Assembly (NCBI GenBank): GCA_023853785.1
Contig: JAJIRX010000145.1
Coordinates: forward strand, 1 to 46,121
DNA from: Psilocybe azurescens
Taxonomy: Eukaryota; Basidiomycota; Agaricomycetes; Agaricales; Agrocybaceae
Direction of reading: 5' to 3'
Length of the DNA: 46,121 nt
The notes under the pieces were generated by a model. The model was not told the origin of the DNA. It saw only the letters and a list, made by a program, of their open reading frames with translations, and made no database searches. A program made the translations under genes and the position numbers. Below, piece by piece: positions 1-11,279 of this stretch (position 1 is its first letter; each line of letters opens with the position of its first letter).

Positions 1-446
1 ATCTGAAAATCACAATTACTTTGGTGGGATATATTTTATGAATCTTACATCTTTACTAAAGATAAAAATTAATAAGTGAAAAGTAATTTTAAGAGGAATT
101 AACAAAAGTGATCTGAATAATTGGTATGCATAAGAGAGAAAGAGTCAAACTTCAAATCACTGAGAGAACAAGATTTGAAGTACACATAAAGTTTATCAGA
201 TGAACATGCAAAAACTGTTGTGAATAATGAGGATCAAATTCTTTAGCAAGCTTAGTTTTTTCTTTTTCTTCCTCAACTGATATATCCTTGTTCTAATACC
301 GCTCAAATTCAAAACAAATCTATATGTTTAATGTCTTCTACTGAGCAAGAGAATACTCAGACTAAAGATAAGAGTTTCATTATGGAATAATCAGATTCTA
401 TTGAATAGTAACTCATATTTTGCAGCATTGGCTGCTTTGTTGTCTC
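1..446. other. AT-rich stretch without a recognisable gene
   Basis: The sequence is AT-rich, with many stops in all frames and no splice-consistent open frame. I see no terminal repeats of its own. It ends at the target-site duplication of the neighbouring hAT-like element. It may be older transposon debris, but nothing in it identifies a family. Confidence 0.5.
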
Positions 447-454
447 AATACACA

Positions 455-1783
455 CAGTGTTGTCATTGACCCAGTCAGACCCAGTCAGTCAATGGGTCAG
501 TCAAAAAAGGGGGAAGTTAATATTTTGGGTCAGACCCAGTCAATAAAATTTGTGGGATACTGTATGTGACCCTGAAGTTGGCCATTTCAAGTTGCACATA
601 AAATAGCACCAGAGTGAGAGGTCTTGAGGTAAAAAAAAATTTCTGGCTGGTACAAATATGTCTCAAGGTATTCAGTTTGAAGTTTCATAATTTTAGTCCA
701 TTGAAAAAGTCCTCAGTAAATATTTTCATCCTGATGATCTAAAATGATGCTCAACAGAGAACTTGGCCAGCCCCAATTTCAATTCAAATCTTGTTCAGTT
801 CATTACATTTTGAACTGATATCTCAAAATAGAACACTGACAATTTTGGTCTTGTAGAATAATATGCCTGTATCTCAGGTGATAAAGAACAGAAAAATCTG
901 AAACTTGGTGATTTGTATTAGCTTAATATTCTAATAATTTTCTTGAACTCTTGTTAATTTTAACTTGGATTTGACTATGTTATTCTTTCTGACCTCTGTG
1001 TAGAGGAAATATGGTGTTTTTAGCAATACCTGCCTATAGCTCAAGCAAATTTACAAATAAAATTTGTGTCAGTGCTGTATACAAGACATAATGGTCTACC
1101 CATAATTAACTGACCAGAATTTTGAAGCCCCATTAATTATCACCTCAAAATTACCTAGTTGCAAGGTGTAGATGAGATCTGTTGTTTGAGAATGAAGTGC
1201 TGGATGGTCAGATATTTTCAGACAAATTTTTAGTGATGGCAGGAATATTTCATAATTCCATGACTGAGCCATCATTTTCAGAGTGTTTATATCTATTTTT
1301 TTGGTGAGGGATTGGTGATTCTGGCTCTGGGTGGATGGCTATTTTGGGGTGTCACTTTCAAACAAGGAAACAGTGACATATGTATGATGAAACTAAGGCA
1401 ATCCTTGCCTCATAACTATAATTCAAGCCACAGTTTCAATTTTATTCTTAGCCAAAGCTATAGAGCTAATAAAATGCTATCTAACAGTACCAAGTTTGAT
1501 GAATTTCATCCACTACATGATACTCCAGGAAATAATTGGCCAAGTTCAGGGTTGGGTATAGTACCGGCTATGGGTTACCAAAGCGAGGACAATAAGAATG
1601 AGTAAATTAATAATCAAGGGTCTGTGGTATCAACTGAATAAGCAGGCTAAAAGTTGCATTTAGACTAAGAATGATCTAATCAAAATATAGTGGTGGCATG
1701 ACTTGACCCCTTGACCTTTATTGACCTGACCGATTGACTTGACCCAAATTATTGACCAAGTCAATCAGGTCAAGACAACACTG
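455..1783. mobile_element. Non-autonomous hAT-like DNA transposon
   Basis: The element starts with CAGTGTTGTC and ends with GACAACACTG, a perfect 10-bp terminal inverted repeat. After a one-base indel the match continues with TTGACC. It is flanked on both sides by the identical 8-bp direct repeat AATACACA (447-454 and 1784-1791), the target duplication expected of the hAT superfamily. Both ends carry clusters of TGACC/GGTCA motifs (about 466-545 and 1700-1770), resembling subterminal transposase-binding repeats. The 1.3-kb AT-rich interior has no transposase; the longest open frame (1312-1605, 97 codons) resembles nothing. It would depend on a transposase supplied elsewhere. The perfect target duplication suggests a fairly recent insertion. 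The superfamily assignment is inferred from TIR form and duplication length. Confidence 0.85.
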
Positions 1784-2020
1784 AATACACAGAGAATGTC
1801 AAACCACTTGGAACTTTGGCAGGTCAGTCAGGTTCTCTTAATGTATTCCCATCATACTCACAGACTGCTGATGTACCCTCACACACCACAAGCTCTGCTG
1901 AAACCATCACCATCTCTCATCTTCCTGTGATTGTAGTCTGTGATTGTAGTCTCCATTACCACAGCAGCTGTCAACTTACAAAAGTATCAGGCAGATTATT
2001 GATTGGATTTGTCATTGGTA

Positions 2021-2431
2021 GGGAACTGCACAGGTTACCCATATATTTTCATGGGTTTTCATGTAATTAGCTTGTAGAGATAAATTTTACCTTTTTTGCA
2101 AATTTTTTGTGCAAATCGGTGCGGAATTGAGTGAGCTACACTCCTACCAAGTTTGAGCCAAAAGCAATGCAAACTGATGCCGTGACATCACGATTTCCGA
2201 GCTCCGATCACCTAATTTGGCGAATTTCCAAATTTGGCGTACCCGCCATCAATGTTGAGCGCATTGCATGACCAGCACTGGACCTAAGTGCCCCAAACTT
2301 GCAGAGGGCATAACTTTGTGAGTTCTCAACCTATTTGCATGAAATAAATTGTAAAAATTGGATAAAATTTGTGTTTATTTGATTAACATTAAAAACCTAT
2401 CATTTACTCGTGCATAACCCGTGCAGTTCCC
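2021..2431. mobile_element. TA-flanked MITE (Tc1/mariner-like)
   Basis: The left end reads GGGAACTGCACAGGTTA and the right end is its reverse complement with one mismatch (TAACCCGTGCAGTTCCC). The 411-bp element is flanked by TA on both sides (2019-2020 and 2432-2433), consistent with TA target duplication as in Tc1/mariner elements. The interior is non-coding. A two-base duplication is weak evidence alone, so the superfamily is tentative; the 17-bp inverted ends are clear. Confidence 0.7.
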
Positions 2432-2433
2432 TA

Positions 2434-3081
2434 ACTACTAAACTACAGTAAAGCTGAAAAGCTAAGCATATACACTATGTAAGACTACATACCAACACAA
2501 TTAACAACAAACCAAAAGAAATATCATGCAGAAAAACAAGTAAACATACCCCAAGGACAATGGGGAGGCAGCAATGATATGGAAAGGAAAAAGAAGGGAA
2601 GAAAGGGATTTTCCCACAGGCCCTGTGCCGCAAAAGAAACACGGAAGTAACCAAGCGAACAAAGTGCGAATATCACGTGCAAAGTATAACCAAAAGGGTG
2701 AGCTTATAATTATGATGACATGTTTTAAATTACAAATTCACGTGGTTACGTTACAAAGTCACATCACGTTGTTGAAGATCACGTTGGCGATCACAGGAGT
2801 TGTGACGCCGTTGAATCCTAGTTAAAAGAACGAGTCTTTACTTACGTAAAGAACTCGTAACTTATGGGCTGAACGTAAATGGGAGCACAGCGCCAGGGCA
2901 GGAGTTCCGGAGGTTCAACTCGTTCTGGCGGCCGCCAAAGAGTGTGGCCAGTTATTTGCGCTGGCCCTTCAGTCGCTCCAAAGGGCCGTATGGCCATGTG
3001 GCGTCGTATACTTATCCTCCTCCCGTCCTTCTCCCCCCCTCCGGCGACGCTGGTCCCGAGTCTAGACCCCGCCAAACATAA
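2434..3081. other. Intergenic region upstream of the membrane protein gene
   Basis: No convincing gene. From about 2880 the sequence resembles the region 12588-12700, so the duplication that produced the pseudogene there included this upstream stretch. It probably holds the promoter and the unresolved first exon of the following gene. Confidence 0.4.
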
Positions 3082-5255
3082 AAACCCACCAACCCACCCC
3101 AAACCCAAACCCGCATCACCACCACCTTCATCCTCCGGACGCTACCCACCCTCATATACATCCGCGTCCTCCTCCTTGGTGCCCCGGCGTTCTATTTCGC
3201 GCGGGTCGCGCGGGTGTTTGAGGTAGGCGGGATGACGATGGCGCAGATTGAGCAGATGGGGCTTGAGATGCGGGCGGGGGCGAGGGCGGGGTGGAGGGCG
3301 TGGGCGTGGGCGATTCGGAGAAGGAGAAGGTGGCGCTGCTGCTGCTGCCGGCGGGATATAGGAGGGTGCGGGCGGCGTGGGAGGCGTTTGTGGATGGGGC
3401 TGTGGGGGAGTGGAAGATGATTGGTGTTGTTTCGGTTTTGCTGTTGTCGTAAGCCTTTTTTTCTTTTCTTTTCTTGTTCTTTTTCTTGTTCATTTTCATT
3501 TTCATTTTTTGTTTGTTCTGCGACTGATTTCTATTACGACACATCCAGCGCCATCCTCACCACGCTCCAGATCGAGAGCGCCAACGCCAACGCCAACGCC
3601 AACGCGACCGCAGCGGGCGACCCCGTTATCAGACACACGGCCCTTCTGTCGTTGATGTGTGCGCTGATGAGTCTTGCGTTCGGGTGTGTGTATGTGCTTC
3701 GCTTTGGGACGATGCGCAGGATTTGGAAGGCGGTTGAATGGGCTTTGGTGAGTTGTCCTTCACTTCTTCATCTACTGGGCTATCGCTATCGCCAAGACAT
3801 ATGTGCTTATAATCGGACATCTGCAGGAAGCGAAGAAGGACAGGACGAAGGTGGTCGTGTGGTGGAATGTGTGGGTTATGTTGGCGATGCCTGCCGTCTG
3901 GCTTGCTTGGTATGTCGTTTACTAGTCCATCGACTATCCTTTGAATTTAGCCTGATTGAATGAATTGAAATTGATTATGTGCTCAGGTCTATCATCCTAT
4001 ACATTACGTGCATCATGACCTTCGTCTGGCGGACAAGCTCTCGGACGCAGGATAACACTGACACTACAACCAACAACGCTCATGGCATATCGGACGCCGG
4101 CCTCCTCGTCGTCCGCATTGTGATCAGCGCGATCTTGGGACTGGGCATCGTTTATATGGGGTTGGCGATGCGCACCCTGGGGCGGTATGGAGATGAGATG
4201 GATGTGTGTTGGAGGAGGAGGAGAGGTGCGTGGGTTGGTGAGCAGATGGACGAGGACGAGGACGACAGGTGTCGTGGTTTGGATGGGCACCAGAGTTGGC
4301 GTCCGTGCCAGCCTGCTCCATCCTTCGTCCGCCTTCGGCGGCGTATGGGTACGGGTATGGTGTTGATGATCGGCGGAATGACGATTATGATGTTGCGAAT
4401 TAGTTCGCGAGAGTGGACGCTAAAAAACCGTTGATCGACACGAATGCGAACGCGAACGCGAATTACGTAGCTGGCCCAACGGCGGTGCAGGTGCTCCAGG
4501 GGCCTTCAACCCACCATGACCCGAGTCGTAATAAATCTGCTCTTGTACAAGGAGATCGCGCTGCTGAGCTGAGCTTCTACAAATCGAGTGTTATGCCAGC
4601 GGAACTCAATACGCAGACTCTGTCTAGAGATTCCAAGGCGCCTGCACCTGTTTCTCCTCCTCCTCAGGAGTCCGAGGATCCGGGAAGCTCCAGCGCAAGT
4701 GCCAGTGCCAATGTACGGAAGAGAACGCCGCTGGCTGTCCCTCCGCCTGCTTCGCTGCCGCCTATCCCTAGGACGCCGATGTCTGGATCCGGATCTGGAT
4801 TGAGTGGTCCGCGATTGTGGTTGAGGTCCAAGTCATTGCAGACGACTGCCAGTGCGACATTTACCACCACGTCGTCCGTGTATTCGGATCGCGATCGCAG
4901 CAGCAGCGGCTTCAGGTATTATTCGGGTTTTAATCTGGATTCAAGGAGGGAAACGACGAGCTTGAGTGTAGGTGTTGGGGATATTCATCATGATGCCGAT
5001 GCCGATGCTCGTCACGCGGGGGCCGGACAGCTCGCTCTTTCTCCTGCGACTCGGATGGCGTCTGTTTCATCTGCGAGTGGGAGCGGCGGGAGTGAATATC
5101 TGGGAAGCGATCGCGATGCCATGCAGGAAGAGGAGTCGGCCAGTGCGCAGTCACGCGCACGGTTGAGCAATGACGAGACGGAGGCGGCGACGGATGCGTC
5201 GATGAGTGTTCCGAGGACGCCTGTTCCGAGCCCCACGACCGTCTCTCCGAGATAG
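3082..5255 (+). CDS. Multi-pass membrane protein, function unknown; reading frame partly unresolved
   Basis: Three introns are well supported: 3449-3548, 3748-3826 and 3910-3986. Joining the exons gives hydrophobic segments LIYIRVLLLGAPAFYFARV, VVSVLLLSAIL, ALLSLMCALMSLAFGCVYVL, WWNVWVMLAMPAVWLAW, SIILYITCIMTFVW and VVRIVISAILGLGIVYMGL, so about six membrane spans. A long Ser/Ala-rich tail, probably cytoplasmic, follows (4413-5255, about 280 residues). No catalytic motif is visible. Problems: no start codon is seen in the first exon (open from 3082). The frame changes by one base in the GC-rich run at about 3265-3290, from an indel or an unseen intron. The tail lies in another frame, reachable by candidate introns 4226-4268 and 4355-4403; otherwise a TAG at 4401-4403 interrupts it. 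A degraded second copy lies at 12.6-13.7 kb. I recall similar unnamed agaricomycete proteins. Confidence 0.6.
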
Positions 5256-5762
5256 ATCACAGGACTCTGTTAGAATTTTGGGTTGGGGTGGAGACTTTGG
5301 AGGACTGGTGGTTATGATTCTGATTAACGAACGACATGATTAAATGTTGATGATTGACTATTGCGACTACTTTTACTATGCCGAGTAGGCGCTTTTCCGA
5401 AGAAATCTGAAGCATTATTGGTGAGTGTCAATGGTCGAGAGAATGTGGATGTCATCGGTTGATCCAGCATCTGTCGGTCTCACCGGCTTTCAAGTTGACT
5501 GGCTCTTACATCGACAAACTTGTAACAAACGGAACTTCACGATGGTGGATATCATTGTAAACAGACACCGCTGAAACGTTCACCCCAACTGATCTCGTCC
5601 AGTGTCAGTCTTAATGCTAAGAGTGCGGTGCGTCTTAGGATCATTTACATATATAGACTTCGCAGAAGTAATACAGAGAAGGGTCGCATGTACATAGTGG
5701 GGTCAAAACACTGAGTATTGTCCATATTGTCGAGCGCGGAAACGCTGCTTTAAGAAACCGTA
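5256..5762. other. Convergent intergenic region
   Basis: This stretch lies between the stop of the membrane protein gene and the stop of the kinase-like gene on the other strand, so both 3' UTRs fall here. Its first 300 bases are similar to the sequence at about 13465-13720, after the deletion junction of the pseudogene copy. No gene is seen. Confidence 0.5.
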
Positions 5763-6890
5763 TTAAGGCATTAGCCTCATGATCCTCGAAAGCACTCTAA
5801 CGACAGATTGTCAGTGACAAAAGCCTTGCATCTCGGTGTTCGAGATTACTCACGACTTCCCAATTTCCCATGCAGCGTCGCGCACAACGGAGGACCTGCA
5901 CAAGCGGAGGAGCATCTTGCATAAGGCAGCAGCTGTCGGGCGATGAGCACGCTGATCCGATAAACACTTGCCCACAATCCGATGAAGCGGCTTGTTGTTC
6001 TGTATTACGATTGGGACCTCAGGTGTGGCAGATGGGAAAGGAGCTTCGTCCTGTGGTGGAAGGCTACTGTACTCGACTTCATGCATACCATCCTGCAATT
6101 GTGGCATTTCCGGAACCATGTTTTCCACAAGTGTGACAAGCTAGAATAGAATTTGTCAAAAGGTGGAACCATCAAGAATAAAATCAACACAAACTTGAAG
6201 CAGCACAGTCGTTGGATTCCGAACATCATCCTTCATAATTCCATCCAAATTCGGCTTATTTCCAGGACCATTTTTCGGAGGAAGTGGTGGTGGAAGATTA
6301 TTGAATGTGACATGCGGGAGGCCATTGCTACCTCGCGAGACATCCCAGCTTATGTTTCCCTGATAGAAAAGAAGTCAGACTCTTGTTAAATAAGTAATAA
6401 AACAATAGCATTACAAGATTTAGATCGGAACCTAGTATCCTGCCGTCTTCATGAGCTGCTAGAACAGCTTGTGACAGACGTAGAAACATCTGAAATATCA
6501 TTTTCAGATAACGAGAAACACATGGCCAAAGAATTCAACGGACCTGAGTGGGTAAATTGGTGTCTTTGAGCGAGACAAGGCGGTATTCAGCTATCTCATG
6601 GGTGTCATATATGAAAATAAGGTAGGGTGTGTCACTGTGCTCGTTAGAATAGAAGATAGAGGATCCTTTCTTCTGCCTGTTGGGAAACTGAGAAGCTCGA
6701 GGTAGGATCTGTCGTTCGTAGTCGGCGCCAGCAATCGCAACCCTTAAGGGACGCCGAGAAAGGCCCCCGCCGGTCTCCGGACTATGCCGAGATTTGAGCA
6801 GTTTTGAAAGATGTGATGTGGGCCTACTCACCGTGCACTTTGGAACTCCTCCTGTAACTGTTGAACTCGTTTCAGAATGTTGGCTCTTAA
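5763..6890 (-). CDS. Kinase-like protein with N-terminal coiled coil (5' end missing)
   Basis: Six exons join in phase without any stop: 6832-6890, 6544-6781, 6415-6489, 6195-6359, 5854-6140 and 5763-5796, giving about 285 codons. The N-terminus (RANILKRVQQLQEEFQSAR) looks like a coiled coil. The middle contains AVLAAHEDGRIL followed by GSDLNLGNISWD, which lines up with the kinase catalytic loop H-G-D-L-x-x-G-N; the Asp and Asn are kept, the His is not. The C-terminus (PLHRIVGKCLSDQRAHRPTA) matches the last kinase helices, where conserved Arg and Pro follow a 'CL' motif. No glycine loop, DFG (VTFNNL stands there) or APE is visible, so activity is doubtful. No start codon is found: the first exon may lie in or beyond the minisatellite directly upstream. 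The kinase relationship is inferred from motifs; confidence in the gene model is higher than in its function. Confidence 0.6.
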
Positions 6891-7044
6891 CTATAAAAAT
6901 GTTAGATATGCCTAATGGGATTGGATTAATATTGGAAGAAAGTAAGTCAGACAGAACCCATAGTACATACCAATAAGACAAAAAAGATATCACTTGCTGT
7001 AATAGAGGAGTCAGCAGGATGGTCTATTGTTCAAGACAGTGAGT

Positions 7045-10000
7045 ATGATGGAAAGAGATTACGCACTTGCTATAGAATGAAAATGATGGCAGATTAGTCA
7101 TACATAAGTGACAATGGAAAAGACCACAGTGGATCAGTCATGTGAAAACAGTGATGGAAAGAGGTTACACACAAGCTATAGAATAAAGATCACAGTGGAT
7201 CAGTCATGAAGAAACAGTGATGGAAAGATGTTACACACAAGCTATAGAATCAAAATCACAGTGGGTCAGTCATGAAGAAACAGTGATGGAAAGAGGTTAC
7301 ACACATACTATAGAATCAAAATCACAGTGGGTCAGTCATGAAGAAACAGTGATGGAAAGAGGTTACACACAAGCTATAGAATCCATATCACAGTGGATCA
7401 GTCATGAAGAAACAGTCATGGAAAGAGGTTACACACTCGCTATAGAATCAAAATCACAGTGGGTCAGTCATGAAGAAACAGTGATGGAAAGATGTTACAC
7501 ACAAGCTATAGAATCAAAATCACAGTGGGTCAGTCATGAAGAAACAGTCATGGAAAGAGGTTACACACTTTCTATAAAATCAAAATCACAGTGGGTCAGT
7601 CATGAAGAAACAGTCATGGAAAGAGGTTACACACAGGCTATATAATAAAGATCACAGTGGGTCAGTCATGAAGAAACAGTGATGGAAAGAGGTTACACAC
7701 AAGCTATAGAATCAAAATCACAGTGGGTCAGTCATGAAGAAACAGTGATGGAAAGAGGTTACACACTCGCTATAGAATCAAAATCACAGTGGGTCAGTCA
7801 TGAAGAAACAGTGATGGAAAGAGGTTACACACTTCCTATAGAATCAAAATCACAGTGGGTCAGTCATGAAGAAACAGTGATGGAAAGAGGTTACACACTC
7901 TCTATAGAATCAAAATCACAGTGGGTCAGTCATGAAGAAACAGTGATGGAAAGAGGTTACACACTTCCTATAGAATCAAAATCACAGTGGGTCAGTCATG
8001 AAGAAACAGTGATGGAAAGAGGTTACACACTTCCTATAAAATCAAAATCACAGTGGGTCAGTCATGAAGAAACAGTGATGGAAAGAGGTTACACACTTCC
8101 TATAAAATCAAAATCACAGTGGGTCAGTCATGAAGAAACAGTGATGGAAAGAGGTTACACACTTGCTATAGAATCAAAATCACAGTGGGTCAGTCATGAA
8201 GAAACAGTGATGGAAAGAGGTTACACACAAGCTATAGAATCAAAATCACAGTGGGTCAGTCATGAAGAAACAGTGATGGAAAGAAGTTACACACCTGCTA
8301 TAGAATCAATATCACAGTGGGTCAGTCATGAAGAAACAGTCATGGAAAGAGGTTACACACTCGCTATAGAATCAAAATCACAGTGGGTCAGTCATGAAAA
8401 ACAGTCATGGAAAGAGGTTACACACAAGCTATAGAATCAAAATCACAGTGGGTCAGTCATGAAGAAACAGTGATGGAAAGAGGTTACACACAAGCTATAG
8501 AATAAAAATCAGTGGGTCAGTCATGAAGAAACAGTGATGGAAAGAGGTTACACACTTCCTATAGAATCAAAATCACAGTGGGTCAGTCATGAAAAAACAG
8601 TGATGGAAAGATGTTACACACTCTCTATAGAATCAAAATCACAGTGGGTCAGTCATGAAAAACAGTGATGGAAAGATGTTACACACTCTCTATAGAATCA
8701 AAATCACAGTGGGTCAGTCATGAAGAAACAGTGATGGAAAGAGGTTACACACTTCCCATAGAATCAAAAATCACAGTGGGTCAGTCATGAAGAAACAGTG
8801 ATGGAAAGAGGTTACACACTTCCTATAGAATCAAAATCACAGTGGGTCAGTCATGAAGAAACAGTGATGGAAAGAGGTTGCACACTTCCCATAGAATCAA
8901 AATCACAGTGGGTCAGTCATGAAGAAACAGTGATGGAAAGAGGTTGCACACTTCCTATAGAATCAAAATCACAGTGGGTCAGTCATGAAGAAACAGTCAT
9001 GGAAAGATGTTACACACTCGCTATAGAATCAAAATCACAGTGGGTCAGTCATGAAGAAACAGTCATGGAAAGAGGTTACACACTCGCTATAGAATCAAAA
9101 TCACAGTGGGTCAGTCATGAAGAAACAGTGATGGAAAGAGGTTACACACTTCCTATAGAATCAAAATCACAGTGGGTCAGTCATGAAGAAACAGTGATGG
9201 AAAGAGGTTACACACTCGCTATAGAATCAAAATCACAGTGGGTCAGTCGTGAAGAAACAGTGATGGAAAGAGGTTACACACTCGCTATAGAATCAAAATC
9301 ACAGTGGGTCAGTCTTGAAGAAACAGTGATGGAAAGATGTTACACACAAGCTATAGAATCAAAATCACAGTGGGTCAGTCATGAAGAAACAGTGATGGAA
9401 AGATGTTACACACAAGCTATAGAATCAAAATCACAGTGGGTCAGTCATGAAGAAACAGTGATGGAAAGATGTTACACACTTGCTATAGAATCAATATCAC
9501 AGTGGGTCAGTCATGAAGAAACAGTGATGGAAAGAAGTTACACACTCTCTATAGAATAAAAATCACAGTGGGTCAGTCATGAAGAAACAGTCATGGAAAG
9601 AGGTTACACACTTCCTATAGAATCAAAATCACAGTGGGTCAGTCATGAAGAAACAGTGATGGAAAGATGTTACACACTTCCTATAGAATCAAAATCACAG
9701 TGGGTCAGTCATGAAGAAACAGTGATAGAAAGAGGTTATGCACTTCCTATAGAATAAATGATCACAGTGGGTCAGTCATGAAGAAACAGTGATAGAAAGA
9801 GGTTACACACAAGCTATAGAATGAAAGCCACAGTGAGTCAGTCATGAAGAAACAGTGATGGAAAGAGGTTACACACTCTCTATAGAATAAAAATCATAGT
9901 GGGTCAGTCATGAAAAAACAGTGATGGAAAGAGGTTGCACACTCTCTATAGAATAAAAATCATAGTGGGTCAGTCATGAAGAAACAGTCATGGAAAGAGG

Positions 10001-10441
10001 TTACACACTTCCTATGGAATTAATATCACAGTGGATCAGTAGTAAAGAAACAGCAATAGAAAGAGGTTATGCACTTTCTATAGAATAAATGATCACAGTG
10101 GGTCAGTCATGAAGAAACAGTGATGGAAAGAGGTTACACACAAACTATAGCATAAAAGTCACAGTGGGTCAGTCATGAAGAAACAGTGATGGAAAAGAAA
10201 CAGTGATAGAAAGAGATTACACACAAGCTATAGAATCAATATTGGTGGATCAGTCATGACGAAACAGTGATAGAAAGAGGTTACGCACTTCCTATAGAAT
10301 AAAGATCACAGTGGGTCAGTCACGAAGAAATGGTGATGGAAACACGTTATGCACCCTCTATAGAATAAAAGATTGCGGTGGGTCAGTCATAGACGGACAA
10401 CATCAGAAAGCGATTATACACGAACCATAGCAAGATCACGG
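7045..10441. repeat. 66-bp minisatellite array, about 50 copies
   Basis: A direct tandem array with a 66-bp unit beginning ATGGAAAGAGGTTACACAC. The centre (about 7200-9720) is nearly homogeneous; both edges are degenerate, with units of altered length at 7045-7200 and 10160-10441. As 66 is a multiple of three, one + strand frame stays open for long runs (7217-7645, 7679-8434, 8798-9559), each unit reading MERGYT-x-x-IESKSQW-VSHE-ETV. Stops and length changes break this into separate blocks without a gene-like start or end, so I call it a non-coding minisatellite. Most variation between units falls in one short window (CTTCCT, CTCGCT, CAAGCT or CTCTCT before ATAGAAT). The array directly abuts the 5' end of the minus-strand kinase-like gene. 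Confidence 0.95.
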
Positions 10442-10644
10442 TCTAGGGATCGATAGTGAGAGAAGAATGGTGGTTGTAAGTGTATCTTGTTAGAGCGAGC
10501 CGGTGATAATATATATATTGGAACACATGGTTGCCTCGTGTACCCTCGTGTAATATCAGCTCAACGTCGAAGTCCTGTGCAATTCCATAATCACACAGCT
10601 TATCTTGCATCTAATTATAAATCGACTCATCGTGTCCTAGGTTT

Positions 10645-11279
10645 CTAGTACTTCTCAGAAATACCAGAACTACTATCATAACTTACTACCGTTCGGTATA
10701 TGTCCAAGGCCATGCCACTTTCCCCAATATCCCACAACCCTATCCCACAAATGATCTTCAGAAGTCGTCAAATTGAATCCCTCCGTTAACGCAATGAACA
10801 CTCACCTTCTCCATCACGGTTCGGACTCGGATCTGTCCAGGTGCTGTACGCGATTACAAGCAGTATGAAAGAAACTGTGAAGACAACCGATGTGATCGTG
10901 CGCTGATTTCCCCATGTGAAAACCATCATTCCGGCCAGAAGACTGAGGAATGAAAGCCTCAAGGCAAAGTCTGCAACACAGGTGTTCCTCTGTGGCTGTC
11001 ATAGGGTGGCTACTGAGAGAGAAAAGAGGGTTGAAAGGAGGAGGCAGGTGACAACCCCATCGTCACTGACTTCACCTTCAGAGCTCGGCGATCCCTCGCG
11101 CTTAGTGAAAACGGCTTCAACAAAGGAGAGCATCCCGACGGCTGTTCCTGCGAAAAAATAGCCTTCACGTAGGATAAAGAATATTGAACATCGGTTTCTG
11201 ATCTCTTTAGATGCATGTTCCCACTTACTAGGGTACGAATTGCGTTATTCGTGCTATTTTCCGTATTGCTATCCGTCAT
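10645..11279 (-). pseudogene. Broken multi-pass membrane protein gene
   Basis: Starting from ATG at 11279, a spliced frame runs through exon 1 (to 11229, or to about 11236 with an alternative donor), an exon from 11147 to 10806 and an exon from 10739 to the stop at 10645. The second exon encodes hydrophobic stretches GVVTCLLLSTLFSLSVATL, ALRLSFLSLLAGMMVFTW and SVVFTVSFILLVIAY. A TGA at 10999-11001 interrupts this otherwise coherent frame just after the first stretch. The C-terminus is short and polar. The family is not recognised. The donor of exon 1 is uncertain: GTAAGT at 11228 gives the wrong frame, while an upstream GTACCC gives the right one. I read it as a decayed small membrane protein. 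Confidence 0.4.

Noticed and set aside
466..545. Relation between TGACC/GGTCAGTCA motifs of the hAT-like element and GGGTCAGTCATGAA in the minisatellite
   Set aside because: Only a 10-base motif is shared, without extended similarity; probably coincidence.
7217..9559. Three long open frames of 22-residue repeats in the minisatellite as repeat-protein genes
   Set aside because: They start and end arbitrarily inside the array, are separated by stop-bearing or length-changed units, and have no flanking unique exons; the open frame follows from the unit length being a multiple of three.
7045..10441. CRISPR-like array
   Set aside because: Units are contiguous 66-bp direct repeats without unique spacers, in a eukaryotic context.
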